Source of the DNA: Streptomyces spongiicola
GTDB lineage: Bacteria > Actinomycetota > Actinomycetes > Streptomycetales > Streptomycetaceae
Direction: 5' to 3'
Assembly: GCF_003122365.1 (NCBI RefSeq)
Contig: NZ_CP029254.1
Span: 930,001 to 994,000, forward strand
Length of the DNA stretch: 64,000 nt
Shown: positions 53,880 to 61,353 of the stretch, piece after piece
Position numbering within the stretch: position 1 is the first letter of the stretch
Layout: each line of letters opens with the position of its first letter
Translations under genes and position numbers: made by a program
Notes under the pieces: generated by a model
Told to the model about the DNA's origin: nothing
The model's database searches: none
What the model saw: only the letters and a program-made list of their open reading frames with translations

Positions 53880-56003
53880 TCACCCCGGCCGGTAGGAGTC
53901 CAGCAGCCGGCGGCTCGCGACGGTGAAGGGGTGGCCGGGACCCAGGCCGCGCTCCCTCCGTTCGACGACATCGGTCATCAGCGCGGTCGCCTCGGCCATG
54001 TGCCCGAGGGCGGCCCGGGTCCGGGAGAGGAGCTGCCTGGCGGCGAGCACGACGGGGTACTCGGGCCCGAACCGCCGCACATACGCTTCGGCGACCTGCC
54101 GGATCCCACGGTCCGCCTCCTCGAAGCGGCCCAGGAGGTACAGCGCCCACGCGTGGTTGTGCCGGGCGCCCAGGGTCACCGTGTGGTCGGGGCCGAGGAG
54201 GCGCTCGCACTCGGACGGCAGCGCGAGCAGCGCCCCGCCTTCCTCCGTGACCACGTCGGCGGCGGGCAGCATCTCCAGCAGCCCGGCGCGGGCGCGCAGG
54301 GTCAGCGGGTGCGCAGGGCCGAGCGCGGAGCGCCGTCCGGCGACGGTGTCACGGAGCAGCGCGACGGCTTCCTCGCGTCTCCCGAGGTTAGCCAGCACCA
54401 GTTGGAGCCCGTAGCAGCTGTCGGCGGTGTCGGGGTCGCCGGCGCCGAACAGACGCTCCTGGATGTCCCGGACCGCGCGTAGCTCCGCTTCGGCCTCGGC
54501 GTACCTGCCCAGCCGGAACAGTGCCCGCCCGGCCCTGGAGCGCGCGGCGAGGACCATGCGGTGGTCCGCGCCGAGGTGCCGCCGGGCGAGGTCCGCCGCG
54601 GTGCGGGCGGTCTCCCGGGCGGAGAGGTAGTCACCGGTCCGGTGCAGCGCGACCGCCAGCCGCGTCGCGACGGCCAGTGCCTCGGCGGCGGACGCCATGC
54701 CGATGTGCCGCAGCACGGCCGGCGCGTGAGGGACCAGCAGGCGCAGCCGCGGATCGTGCGGCCCCGCGTCGGGTGCGGCGGGCACGGCCGCGTCGAGCAG
54801 CCGGACGGCTGTGGTGTCGAGGGCGGGCACCAGATCCGCAGGGGTGGCCGCCGAGACGCTGTCGAGCAGGATGCCGTGACTCTGCACGCAGCGCGTGCCC
54901 TCGGCGTCGACCAGCTCGGACAGCGACTGGTCGAGGAGAGCCCTCAGGGCCGTCTCGGTGCGGGCACGGGGCAGCACGGCCCCGATACCCGCGTGGTTGA
55001 GCACGGCCAGCGGCAACGGCTCGGCGGCGAACCGGGCCAGCAGCCGGAGCAGGGCCGCCGCTTCGGGCAGCCCCCGCTCCTCGAACGCGTCGAGGGTGAG
55101 CTGCCAGGTCAGGCCGACCAGATGGCGGGGATCGGCTTGGGACAGCGCCTCGGCTCCCCGGTCGATCAGCCGGACCCCTTCGTCTCCGTCGAGCTGGTCC
55201 CCGTAGGCGTCCATCGTCCAGGGGTCGATGACCTGGTGGGAGAGGAAGCCGCCAGCCAGCGTGAGGGCGAGGGGCAGCCGCCCGAGCCGGTCCGCGACCC
55301 TTGCCGCCTGTTCCGGAGTCCCGCTGTGCGGTGCGAGATCGCGCAGGACGAGCGCGGCGTCCTCACGGGGCAGGACGCCGATGTGCTGCAACTCGGCGCC
55401 GGGCCACCACCGGGCCGCAGCGCGCCGTGTGGTCACCAGGACGGTGCCGCGCGGGCTGGTGCGCAGCCAGTTGCCGTCCCGCAGGATCTCCGGTTCGTCG
55501 GTGTTGTCGAGGACCAGCAGCCATGGTTCGGCGGAACGGTCGAGGTATCGCCAGACGAGATCGGCGGCAGGTCTGAGGCCGTTGCGCGCGGCGAGCAGTT
55601 CGCCGTCGGCCGCACCTCGGTCGGCGGCGACGGCGAGCATGCCGGCGCGCAGGCTCGCGCGGTCGGCTGCGTTGACCCACAGGCCCACCCGGCCCTGATC
55701 CCCGGTGACCTCGTCGAACAGTGCGCAGGCGACCGCCGTCTTGCCCGAGCCGCCCATGCCGTACAGCACGTAGACCCGGCCGCCGCGCTCCGCCCCGACG
55801 CTCTCCCGCAGGCGTTCCATCACCTCACCGCGGTCGCGCAGCGCGACGGGGCACCGGCCGACCGCCGGGCGTCGCACCGAGTCCGGTCCGCCGTGCTCCG
55901 CACCCTCGCTGCGGTAGTGGTGGTGCTCGGTGATGTGCTGGTCGCCCCGCGACTGGTAGACCCGCCCGTGGTCCTCAGCGTGGCCGTCCGTGCCACCCGT
56001 CAT
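53880..56003 (-). CDS. NB-ARC/TPR NLR-like ATPase with N-terminal amyloid-like motif
   Basis: A 707-residue STAND ATPase. Residues 12-27 hold the short motif GRVYQSRGDQHITE. An NB-ARC domain follows, with Walker A GMGGSGKT (82-89), Walker B LLVLDN (162-167), the sensor-like VLVTTRRAAA and GRLPLALTLAGG. A winged-helix region leads to TPR repeats from ~460 to the end (LARRHLGADHRMVLAARSRA, LFRLGRYAEAEAELRAVRD). Such proteins oligomerise on ligand binding. The motif is shared with the C-terminus of the next gene's product, as in NLR/Bell amyloid pairs. ATG at 56003 overlaps that gene's stop (ATGA). It precedes the BREX operon on the same strand. Confidence 0.9.
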   Translation of the reverse strand: MTGGTDGHAEDHGRVYQSRGDQHITEHHHYRSEGAEHGGPDSVRRPAVGRCPVALRDRGEVMERLRESVGAERGGRVYVLYGMGGSGKTAVACALFDEVTGDQGRVGLWVNAADRASLRAGMLAVAADRGAADGELLAARNGLRPAADLVWRYLDRSAEPWLLVLDNTDEPEILRDGNWLRTSPRGTVLVTTRRAAARWWPGAELQHIGVLPREDAALVLRDLAPHSGTPEQAARVADRLGRLPLALTLAGGFLSHQVIDPWTMDAYGDQLDGDEGVRLIDRGAEALSQADPRHLVGLTWQLTLDAFEERGLPEAAALLRLLARFAAEPLPLAVLNHAGIGAVLPRARTETALRALLDQSLSELVDAEGTRCVQSHGILLDSVSAATPADLVPALDTTAVRLLDAAVPAAPDAGPHDPRLRLLVPHAPAVLRHIGMASAAEALAVATRLAVALHRTGDYLSARETARTAADLARRHLGADHRMVLAARSRAGRALFRLGRYAEAEAELRAVRDIQERLFGAGDPDTADSCYGLQLVLANLGRREEAVALLRDTVAGRRSALGPAHPLTLRARAGLLEMLPAADVVTEEGGALLALPSECERLLGPDHTVTLGARHNHAWALYLLGRFEEADRGIRQVAEAYVRRFGPEYPVVLAARQLLSRTRAALGHMAEATALMTDVVERRERGLGPGHPFTVASRRLLDSYRPG

Positions 56004-56410
56004 CGCTCGGTGATGTGCTGGTCACGTCCCGCCTGGTAGACCCTGCCCTGGCCGGACGCGGTGGCGCGCTGGGTGATCTGCCGGGCGGCCGAGCCGTCGG
56101 GGTCGAGTCGGTCCAGGAGCGCGCGCAGCTCCTCGACGGCGGCGGGCCGGGCGACGAGCAGCCGCCGGACCGAGCCCCGCCATTGGAGGCGCAGCTCGTC
56201 CAGGGTTTCCCGGTCGTCCGTCGCGATGGCGGCCAGGACGTCCTCGCGTCCGGCCTCCAACTCGGCGGCGACGGTGTCGGCGCGCTCGGGTTGCGTCCGG
56301 CGCCAGAGCCGTGTGATCCCGTCACGCATGTGCTGCCAGGCGTCGGTCGCCATCAACGCGACCAGGGTGGTCGCCGCGCTTTGCGCGAGCAAGGCCACTT
56401 CCGCGTCCAC
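56000..56410 (-). CDS. Bell-like effector with C-terminal amyloid-like motif
   Basis: A 136-residue, mostly helical protein. The first ~25 residues (LLAQSAATTLVALMATDAW) are amphipathic to hydrophobic, then helices to ~110, then the terminal motif GRVYQAGRDQHITER (122-136). This matches Bell-domain proteins, proposed bacterial counterparts of membrane-damaging HeLo/MLKL four-helix domains, which are switched on when an NLR templates the motif into an amyloid fold. GTG at 56410 is chosen for GGAGG seven bases upstream; a GTG at 56428 is less good. The gene is coupled to the NLR gene by a 4-bp overlap. Confidence 0.85.
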   Translation of the reverse strand: MDAEVALLAQSAATTLVALMATDAWQHMRDGITRLWRRTQPERADTVAAELEAGREDVLAAIATDDRETLDELRLQWRGSVRRLLVARPAAVEELRALLDRLDPDGSAARQITQRATASGQGRVYQAGRDQHITER

Positions 56411-56473
56411 AGCCGCCCCTCCGTTCACCCGATTCCCCGACAGCGGAACTGAAAGGTGTCACTCGTCAGACGG

Positions 56474-56487
56474 TGACGTGATCGTCA
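56474..56487. promoter_or_regulatory. palindrome in the divergent promoter region
   Basis: TGACG and CGTCA flank TGAT between the Bell-like gene (minus, start 56410) and the plus-strand gene at 56633. AGGTGTCA at 56453 and TGACACCT at 56568 form a more distant inverted pair. Either could be a regulator site; no clear -10 box was fixed. Confidence 0.35.
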
Positions 56488-56632
56488 TTGCGGTCGATAT
56501 CATTCCCGCCCTGAGCGCCATGGAACAAGGAGGAATCAGTCCTCGACAACACCCCTGGGGGCAGGTCATGACACCTGGCCAGGTCGTCGCGCTGCAGGCT
56601 ACAGTGATGCATCCCGACCGATCGAGGGGGCG

Positions 56633-56908
56633 ATGGGGATGTCCAGGCCGTGGGAAGCGGATCCGGCCACGCGTTTCAAGCGACGGCTGGGAAAATCGCC
56701 CCAGGAGCTCGGAAACACCACCGGAACTCCCGACTGCCCTGACATCTGGGAGCTCGCCAACGGCGACATCGCCGTCATCGGCCGGGACCTCACGCAGTCA
56801 CTCGGCAAGAACCTGCCCGACGGGGTCTCGATCGGATCGGACGAACGACTGGTGGTCATCCCGAGGAACATGCTCATCGCGGCGAAGCCGGACATCCCCG
56901 GTGTTTGA
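56633..56908 (+). CDS. small partner of a DUF6879 protein
   Basis: A 91-residue soluble protein: TTGTPDCPDIWELANGDIAV, IGRDLTQSLGKNLPDGV and DERLVVIPRNMLIAAKP. It is similar in layout to the N-terminal ~75 residues of the protein at 59660, where the same unit is fused to DUF6879. Function unknown. Start may be ATG 56633 or the next ATG at 56639. It overlaps the following gene by eight bases, so the two are coupled. Confidence 0.75.
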   Translation: MGMSRPWEADPATRFKRRLGKSPQELGNTTGTPDCPDIWELANGDIAVIGRDLTQSLGKNLPDGVSIGSDERLVVIPRNMLIAAKPDIPGV

Positions 56909-57542
56909 CTCCTTCCCCGGCGGCGCCTCCGAACGCCTGGACCGCCCCACGTACCACGCCGACCTCGGCCGGATCTACTCCGGCGCCGGGATCGGCTTCC
57001 TCAACAAGCTGGAGCGCGGCCAGCACTTCCGGGAGCGTGGCTTCCCGAGTTGGGAGGCCTTCGCCTCAGGCGACTGGGAGAGAGCGCTGACACTGGCCGA
57101 CGAGAGGCGTGAGGACTACGCGCAGGAGCTGCACAAGGCGTCGCGATCGGGCGTCAGGCACCGTCGGCTCCGCGTCGTGGAATTCCCGGTCACGCCGTAT
57201 GTGCAGTGGGAATTGCACGTCCTGAGGGTACGTGTGGACGTGGGCGACGACATCAAGGTTCTCGATGCCCGCGATATCGCGGGCATCGAGCGGATTCGGC
57301 CCGTTCCGGAGGTCGTCGTTCTCGGTGATGCGGTGATGTACGAGGTCGTGTACGACGATGAGGGAAACGCGGACGGGGCGAATCGCTACACCGATCGGTC
57401 ACTGATCCGGGAGACGAACGCCGGATTCGACGCGCTGTACGAGCGCGGCGAGGAATTCCGCGAATTCTTCGACCGGGAGATCGCCCCTTTGGAACCGCCG
57501 CAGGTGACCGGGATGCCGGGAAGGTCTCGCGGCTCGCGGTGA
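56901..57542 (+). CDS. DUF6879-family protein
   Basis: A 213-residue protein of the DUF6879 family, common in actinomycetes beside XRE/DUF5753 regulators and DUF397 genes. Family pieces are RERGFPSWEAFASGDWERAL, FPVTPYVQWELHVLRVRVD and DIAGIERIRPVPEVVVLGD; MYEVVYDDEGNADGANRYTD ends the fold. No catalytic residues are known. GTG at 56901 lies inside the end of the previous gene. Coding upstream of the GTG in this frame is not supported. Confidence 0.82.
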   Translation: MFDSFPGGASERLDRPTYHADLGRIYSGAGIGFLNKLERGQHFRERGFPSWEAFASGDWERALTLADERREDYAQELHKASRSGVRHRRLRVVEFPVTPYVQWELHVLRVRVDVGDDIKVLDARDIAGIERIRPVPEVVVLGDAVMYEVVYDDEGNADGANRYTDRSLIRETNAGFDALYERGEEFREFFDREIAPLEPPQVTGMPGRSRGSR

Positions 57543-57645
57543 CCAACGGGGCGGGAAGGCGGGCGAGTCCTCCCGCCGGGAGATCACCGCGCCCGGCGAT
57601 GACGAGACCACCCGCCGTCTCGGGCCGCCACTTCGGCCCTCAGCC

Positions 57646-57845
57646 GGCCACGCGGGATGCCTCGGCCGCCGACGGGACGTCTCAGCACGGCGAGCGCGTG
57701 CGGGACCAGCAGGCGCAGCCGCGGATCGTGCGGCCCCGCGTCGGGTGCGACGGGCACGGCCGCGTCGAGCAGCCGGACGGCGGTCGTGTCGAGGGCGGGT
57801 ACCAGATCCGCGGCGGTGGCCGCCGAGACGCTGTCGAGAAGGAAG
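57646..57845 (-). pseudogene. chimeric fragment of an NLR gene and an XRE/DUF5753 gene
   Basis: Bases 57694-57845 match 54722-54873 of the NLR gene with few changes (coding SVSAATAADLVPALDTTAVR on the minus strand), and 57646-57691 match 62988-63033 of the XRE/DUF5753 gene with one mismatch (coding [11 protein letters not shown]). The join lies at a shared AVLR-coding phrase. Neither piece has a start, so this is debris from recombination. It ends where the methyltransferase gene ends (57860). DNA between 57543 and 57645 holds no gene. Confidence 0.75.
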
Positions 57846-57859
57846 GCCGAGCGGGTCCG

Positions 57860-58516
57860 TCACGGAGCGACCGCGCGTACCAGGAGCGTCCCGATGTGCC
57901 CGGGGTGAGGCGCGTCGAGGACCCGCGCTTCGGCCGTGGCGAACCCGGCCCGGGTGAGCAGGCGCTCCCAGACGGCCGGGCGGTAGCTGTAGCGGTAGGT
58001 GAACATCGCCCTCCCGGCGAAGCCCCCCTTGTACATGCCCTGCGGCCCGTACGCGCCGGGGATGGCCGGCGGCTGCGAGAACGCGAAGACGCCGCCGGAC
58101 CCGAGCCGCCGGCAGACGAGGGGAAACAGGCGGCTCGGGTCGGTGAACCAGGCGGCACCGAAGACCGAGTAGACCGCGTCGTACACCTGCTCGTGCTCGC
58201 TCAGGTACTCCAGCACCTCGGAGCACACGAACTCCGCGCCGGTGCCGCCCCAGTGCGCGGTGGTCTTCTCGACCATGACGGGAGACAGGTCGACACCCCG
58301 GGCATCGATGCCTCGCCCGGCGAGGTAGGCGAGAGCACGGCCGGTGCCACAGCCGATCTCCAGCACCGAGCGCGGGCCGCCCAGTAGCTCCGGGCCGGGT
58401 CCGTGACCGGCGTACTGGGTCCAGCAGAAGCCCGGCTCCGCGTCTTCCTTGAAGGCGGAAGCAGCGAAGGCGTCCCACAGCTCCGTCTCGGCTGCGATGT
58501 CGTGGTGTACGGGCAA
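57860..58516 (-). CDS. class I SAM-dependent methyltransferase
   Basis: A 218-residue methyltransferase. The SAM site is VLEIGCGTGRALAYLAGRGI with VDLSPVMVE as the acidic loop; FVCSEVLEYL and YDAVYSVFGAAWFTDPSRLF follow. The N-terminus (HHDIAAETELWDAFAASAF) resembles streptomycete enzymes that methylate small molecules or peptides; the substrate is unknown. TTG at 58516 is chosen because GAGG stands seven bases upstream; an ATG at 58615 would add unconserved residues. It follows the gene ending at 58587 by 70 bases and is probably in its operon. Confidence 0.85.
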   Translation of the reverse strand: MPVHHDIAAETELWDAFAASAFKEDAEPGFCWTQYAGHGPGPELLGGPRSVLEIGCGTGRALAYLAGRGIDARGVDLSPVMVEKTTAHWGGTGAEFVCSEVLEYLSEHEQVYDAVYSVFGAAWFTDPSRLFPLVCRRLGSGGVFAFSQPPAIPGAYGPQGMYKGGFAGRAMFTYRYSYRPAVWERLLTRAGFATAEARVLDAPHPGHIGTLLVRAVAP

Positions 58517-58586
58517 GGCGATTCCTCTTCGCAGGGGCCGGCCCCTGTCCTTTGGGGGCCGAGGACGGGGGCCGGCGCAGGACCGA

Positions 58587-59087
58587 TCAGTGGCTGTCTG
58601 GGACCTTGTTGTCACATGGCGAGCAGTCCGTGCCGTCGATCGCCCACAGCTCCTCGTCGATGTCGAAGCCGATGGACTTCAGGAAGTCCGCCGTGCGCAG
58701 GCACAGCCCGTCGCGGCGGCGCTCGATGAACGGGGCGTGGTGCTTGTAGCGGCCCTGGTTGTACGCGTCGCAGAGCGCCCACCATACGGGCGTGTCAAGG
58801 ATGAGCTGGTGAACGCCGATGTCGACGAGCTTGCCGACACCCAGGTGGACCTCCGGATGCTCCATGCAGCCGACGGTGTACATGACGGCGTTGCCGAGGA
58901 TGCGTTCGGCCATGTCGCGGACCATCGTGTGGTCGCGCAGCAGCAGGGCCACCTCGCGGTCCCAGAGGGTCATGCCGCCGTCCAGCACGTTGATCGTGAG
59001 GTGCTGGATACGGGGCTGGACGGCGTTGAGGAGTTCCTTCGGGTCCCGCGTGCGGGTGGTCACGGGGCGGTCGAGTGTGGTGGTCAT
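58587..59087 (-). CDS. hypothetical protein with Cys-containing tail, methyltransferase operon
   Basis: A 166-residue, largely helical protein: LLNAVQPRIQHLTINVLDGG, RMVRDMAERIL-type helix, MEHPEVHLGVGKLVDIGVHQ and DTPVWWALCDAYNQGRYKHH. The His/Trp/Cys pattern in the middle is somewhat like glycine-rich-domain (GRDP-like) proteins, but I am not sure. The tail TDCSPCDNKVPDSH holds a CxxC pair. ATG at 59087 has GAAGGAG seven bases upstream. It lies just before the methyltransferase, which could act on its product or on the protein itself. Confidence 0.75.
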   Translation of the reverse strand: MTTTLDRPVTTRTRDPKELLNAVQPRIQHLTINVLDGGMTLWDREVALLLRDHTMVRDMAERILGNAVMYTVGCMEHPEVHLGVGKLVDIGVHQLILDTPVWWALCDAYNQGRYKHHAPFIERRRDGLCLRTADFLKSIGFDIDEELWAIDGTDCSPCDNKVPDSH

Positions 59088-59320
59088 GGACTGCTCCTTC
59101 GGGGAATGGTCGTGACGTTCGGGTTCGAGCCCGTACCGCCCGCCGGCCTGTCCGGGGCGGGACGGGCGGCACGGGCACCTTGTGGACCCCGCCCTGGCCA
59201 GGGCGGCCGGGTGCCCTGGCGGTCGTATCCGTGGCACAGGCAGGTGCAGCGGTGAACGAGCAGGAGTCCGGTGGCGTAGGGCAGGGGAACATCCCCCGTC
59301 TGACGGCACTGTCCGTGCAC
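59084..59320 (-). CDS. possible small Cys-rich protein coupled to the next gene
   Basis: A 78-residue frame on the minus strand: GQCRQTGDVPLPYATGLLLV, HRCTCLCHGYDRQG and RPPWPGRG. Its stop overlaps the ATG at 59087 (ATGA), and the CxCxC region with the PPWP phrase looks protein-like. Against it, no good ribosome site precedes GTG 59320, and the last ~30 residues are low-complexity. Start uncertain. Confidence 0.4.
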   Translation of the reverse strand: MHGQCRQTGDVPLPYATGLLLVHRCTCLCHGYDRQGTRPPWPGRGPQGARAARPAPDRPAGGTGSNPNVTTIPRRSSP

Positions 59321-59528
59321 GTCCTGGTATCCGGGACGTGAGGCGACGGCGCACTCCGGGGACAGGGCGGGTGAGGCGGTGCCGGGGCCCGGCGACGGGA
59401 TCACGACGCCTGCAGGGGAGAGTGGCGCCGTGAGGCCCCTGCGGCTGCGAAGGGAGCGTCGTCCTGCATCTGTTGTACTGCAACCATGAACGGAACGGTA
59501 GGGAAGGAGAGCGGCCGATGGACAGGGA

Positions 59529-59573
59529 AGTTCCCCGAAGTTGCTTGACTTCCGGGGAGAGTTCCCCGAAGTT
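59529..59573. promoter_or_regulatory. direct repeats upstream of the fused DUF6879 gene
   Basis: AGTTCCCCGAAGTT occurs at 59529-59542 and 59560-59573, 31 bases apart, with CTTCCGGGGA between them in the opposite sense. TTGACT at 59545 could be a -35 box. The repeats probably bind a regulator, perhaps the XRE protein encoded at 60434. The DNA between 59321 and 59528 holds no clear gene. Confidence 0.5.
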
Positions 59574-59659
59574 CCTCATATGGCTCGGCTGAACAGCGCG
59601 CACAGACCACCATCCATGGGGAGGCTTGCTGCATCGACCCCCGGCGAAGGGAACAACTC

Positions 59660-60415
59660 ATGGTGCGACGCCTGCGCTTCAACGGGACGGGCAGCGGCGA
59701 CGACGGATGCCCCTCGGTGCACGAGGACCTCGATTCGGGCGAGGTCATCGTGCACGGCCCGCCCCTCACCGACCCCGAGGACGTCGCCCGGCTCCGACAC
59801 CTGGGCGAGGGGGAAGTGCCGATCGTGGTGCCGCGAGCACTCCTCGTGGACTGGGGGCCCAAGGACATGACTCGCGAGGCGAAGATCATCGATTTGGACG
59901 GCTTCGGTCGGCTCTTTACGCAGTTCGAGCACACAGCCTGGCGGCTGGAGACCCGACGGCGCTACGCATCCGACGAAACCACTGAAACATACGCCCAGTT
60001 CACGCGCGGCGAGTCCGTCGACTGGAACGAAAGGGACTCGGAGTGGTGTGCCAACCGTCGCGAGCAGGCTGCACTCGGCAAGCGCATCGAGCGTGTCCGA
60101 ATCGTCGACAGCCCGCCTACGAACGGTCAGTTGTACCTGCTCGACAACGCACGTCGTAACAGCGCCGTGGGCGAGCGGATCATGAACCTCCGGCGCGCGG
60201 AAGCCGACCAGCTCAACCTGCCCTCCGAGGACTTCTGGCTTTTCGATTCGCGCATGGTCGCGCTGCTCATGTTCGACGACGCCGACAACCTGACAGGCGT
60301 CGAACTGATCACGGAGCCCGCAGAGGTGGTGCGGTACTCCATGGTGCGCGACGCGGCCATGCATCACGCCGTCCCGTACGAGGAGTTCGCGGCCGGCCTG
60401 GCCGTGAAGGAGTAG
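59660..60415 (+). CDS. DUF6879-family protein with fused N-terminal unit
   Basis: A 251-residue protein. Residues ~10-80 (DDGCPSVHEDLDSGEVIVHG, EGEVPIVVPRALLVDWG) correspond to the separate small protein at 56633; residues ~85-250 are DUF6879 (GFGRLFTQFEHTAWRLETRR, EDFWLFDSRMVALLMFDDAD, VVRYSMVRDAAMHHAVPYEE). Function unknown; these genes regularly sit with XRE/DUF5753 regulators, and one follows 18 bases on. ATG at 59660 has GAAGGGA eight bases upstream. Its G+C is a little lower than neighbours, fitting accessory DNA. Confidence 0.85.
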   Translation: MVRRLRFNGTGSGDDGCPSVHEDLDSGEVIVHGPPLTDPEDVARLRHLGEGEVPIVVPRALLVDWGPKDMTREAKIIDLDGFGRLFTQFEHTAWRLETRRRYASDETTETYAQFTRGESVDWNERDSEWCANRREQAALGKRIERVRIVDSPPTNGQLYLLDNARRNSAVGERIMNLRRAEADQLNLPSEDFWLFDSRMVALLMFDDADNLTGVELITEPAEVVRYSMVRDAAMHHAVPYEEFAAGLAVKE

Positions 60416-60433
60416 CAGAGCAGGCGTGTACCG

Positions 60434-61279
60434 GTGAGCACGGACTACCAGAAGGCGCGCGAAGCCCTCGGCATGCGTCTGCGGGAGCTTCGGCTGTCAG
60501 CCCCTGGCGGCAGACTCACCGGTACCGAACTCGCCGACAGGTGCGGATGGCACAAGTCGAAGGTCAGCAAGCTGGAGAACGGCCGGACGACGCCCACGCC
60601 AGAGGACCTGCTGAAGTGGGCCGAAAGCACTGGTCGGCCAGAAACGCACGAAGAACTGCTGGCCAGGCTCCGAGGCTTCGAGTCGCACATCCGATCATGG
60701 CGTCGGCAACTCGCCGGCGGGCACACGCCCGTACAAGACGCGCGCAACGCCGAGCATGCAAGGACACGCACCTTTCACGCCTGGCAGGGCTCCATGATCG
60801 TCGGCGTTCTTCAGACACCGGACTACGCCCGGTCGATCTTCACGCACTTCACGGAGTTGCATCAGGCGCCGAGCGACATCGAAGAGGCAGTCGCGTCGCG
60901 TATAAGACGGCAAGAAGCCCTATACGACTCGACGAAGCGGTACCACGTCCTCATGTGGGAAGCCGCCCTCCACGCCAGGATCTGCCCTCCGTCGGTGCTC
61001 GCCGCCCAGCTCGACCGCCTCACGGGAGTCATCGGCCTCACCACGGTCGAACTGGGCATCGTTCCGCTTTCCGCCCCCCTCAAGATCCCTCCGGCGACCG
61101 CCTTCTGGATCTACGACGACCGCCAGGTGATCGTCGAGAACTGGCACGCGGAGTTGTGGATCGACGACGCGGCAAGCGTCGACACCTACGCGCGGACCTG
61201 GAGAACACTCCGCGAGTCCGCCGTGTACGGCGCGGACGCGCGCAACCTCATCAGCGCGGCACGACGGGCGTTGCGCTGA
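60434..61279 (+). CDS. XRE/DUF5753 regulator
   Basis: A 281-residue regulator. Residues 8-65 form an XRE helix-turn-helix (LTGTELADRCGWHKSKVSKL). Residues ~95-275 are the DUF5753 domain (WQGSMIVGVLQTPDYARSIF, EAVASRIRRQEALYD, LDRLTGVIGLTTVELGIVPL), as in the Scr family linked to DUF397 toxin-antitoxin-like pairs. GTG at 60434 opens the frame; the ribosome site is weak. It lies 18 bases after the DUF6879 gene, so the two form an operon, with this protein probably regulating it. Confidence 0.88.
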   Translation: MSTDYQKAREALGMRLRELRLSAPGGRLTGTELADRCGWHKSKVSKLENGRTTPTPEDLLKWAESTGRPETHEELLARLRGFESHIRSWRRQLAGGHTPVQDARNAEHARTRTFHAWQGSMIVGVLQTPDYARSIFTHFTELHQAPSDIEEAVASRIRRQEALYDSTKRYHVLMWEAALHARICPPSVLAAQLDRLTGVIGLTTVELGIVPLSAPLKIPPATAFWIYDDRQVIVENWHAELWIDDAASVDTYARTWRTLRESAVYGADARNLISAARRALR

Positions 61280-61297
61280 CCGCTCGGGCCGGGGAAT

Positions 61298-61317
61298 CAC
61301 GCTTCGACGGAAGCGTG
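61298..61317. terminator. bidirectional hairpin
   Basis: CACGCTTC and GAAGCGTG form a perfect 8-bp stem around GACG. It lies between the convergent ends of the XRE gene (61279) and the EcsC-like gene (61354) and can serve both. Confidence 0.7.
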
Positions 61318-61353
61318 CGCGGGGATTGCTCTCCGCTTCTCATCCTGGGCGGC

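Noticed and set aside
59401..59487. A 28-residue peptide gene on the minus strand (VAVQQMQDDAPFAAAG)
   Set aside because: No ribosome site (the upstream DNA is pyrimidine-rich), no -10 box and no known peptide family.
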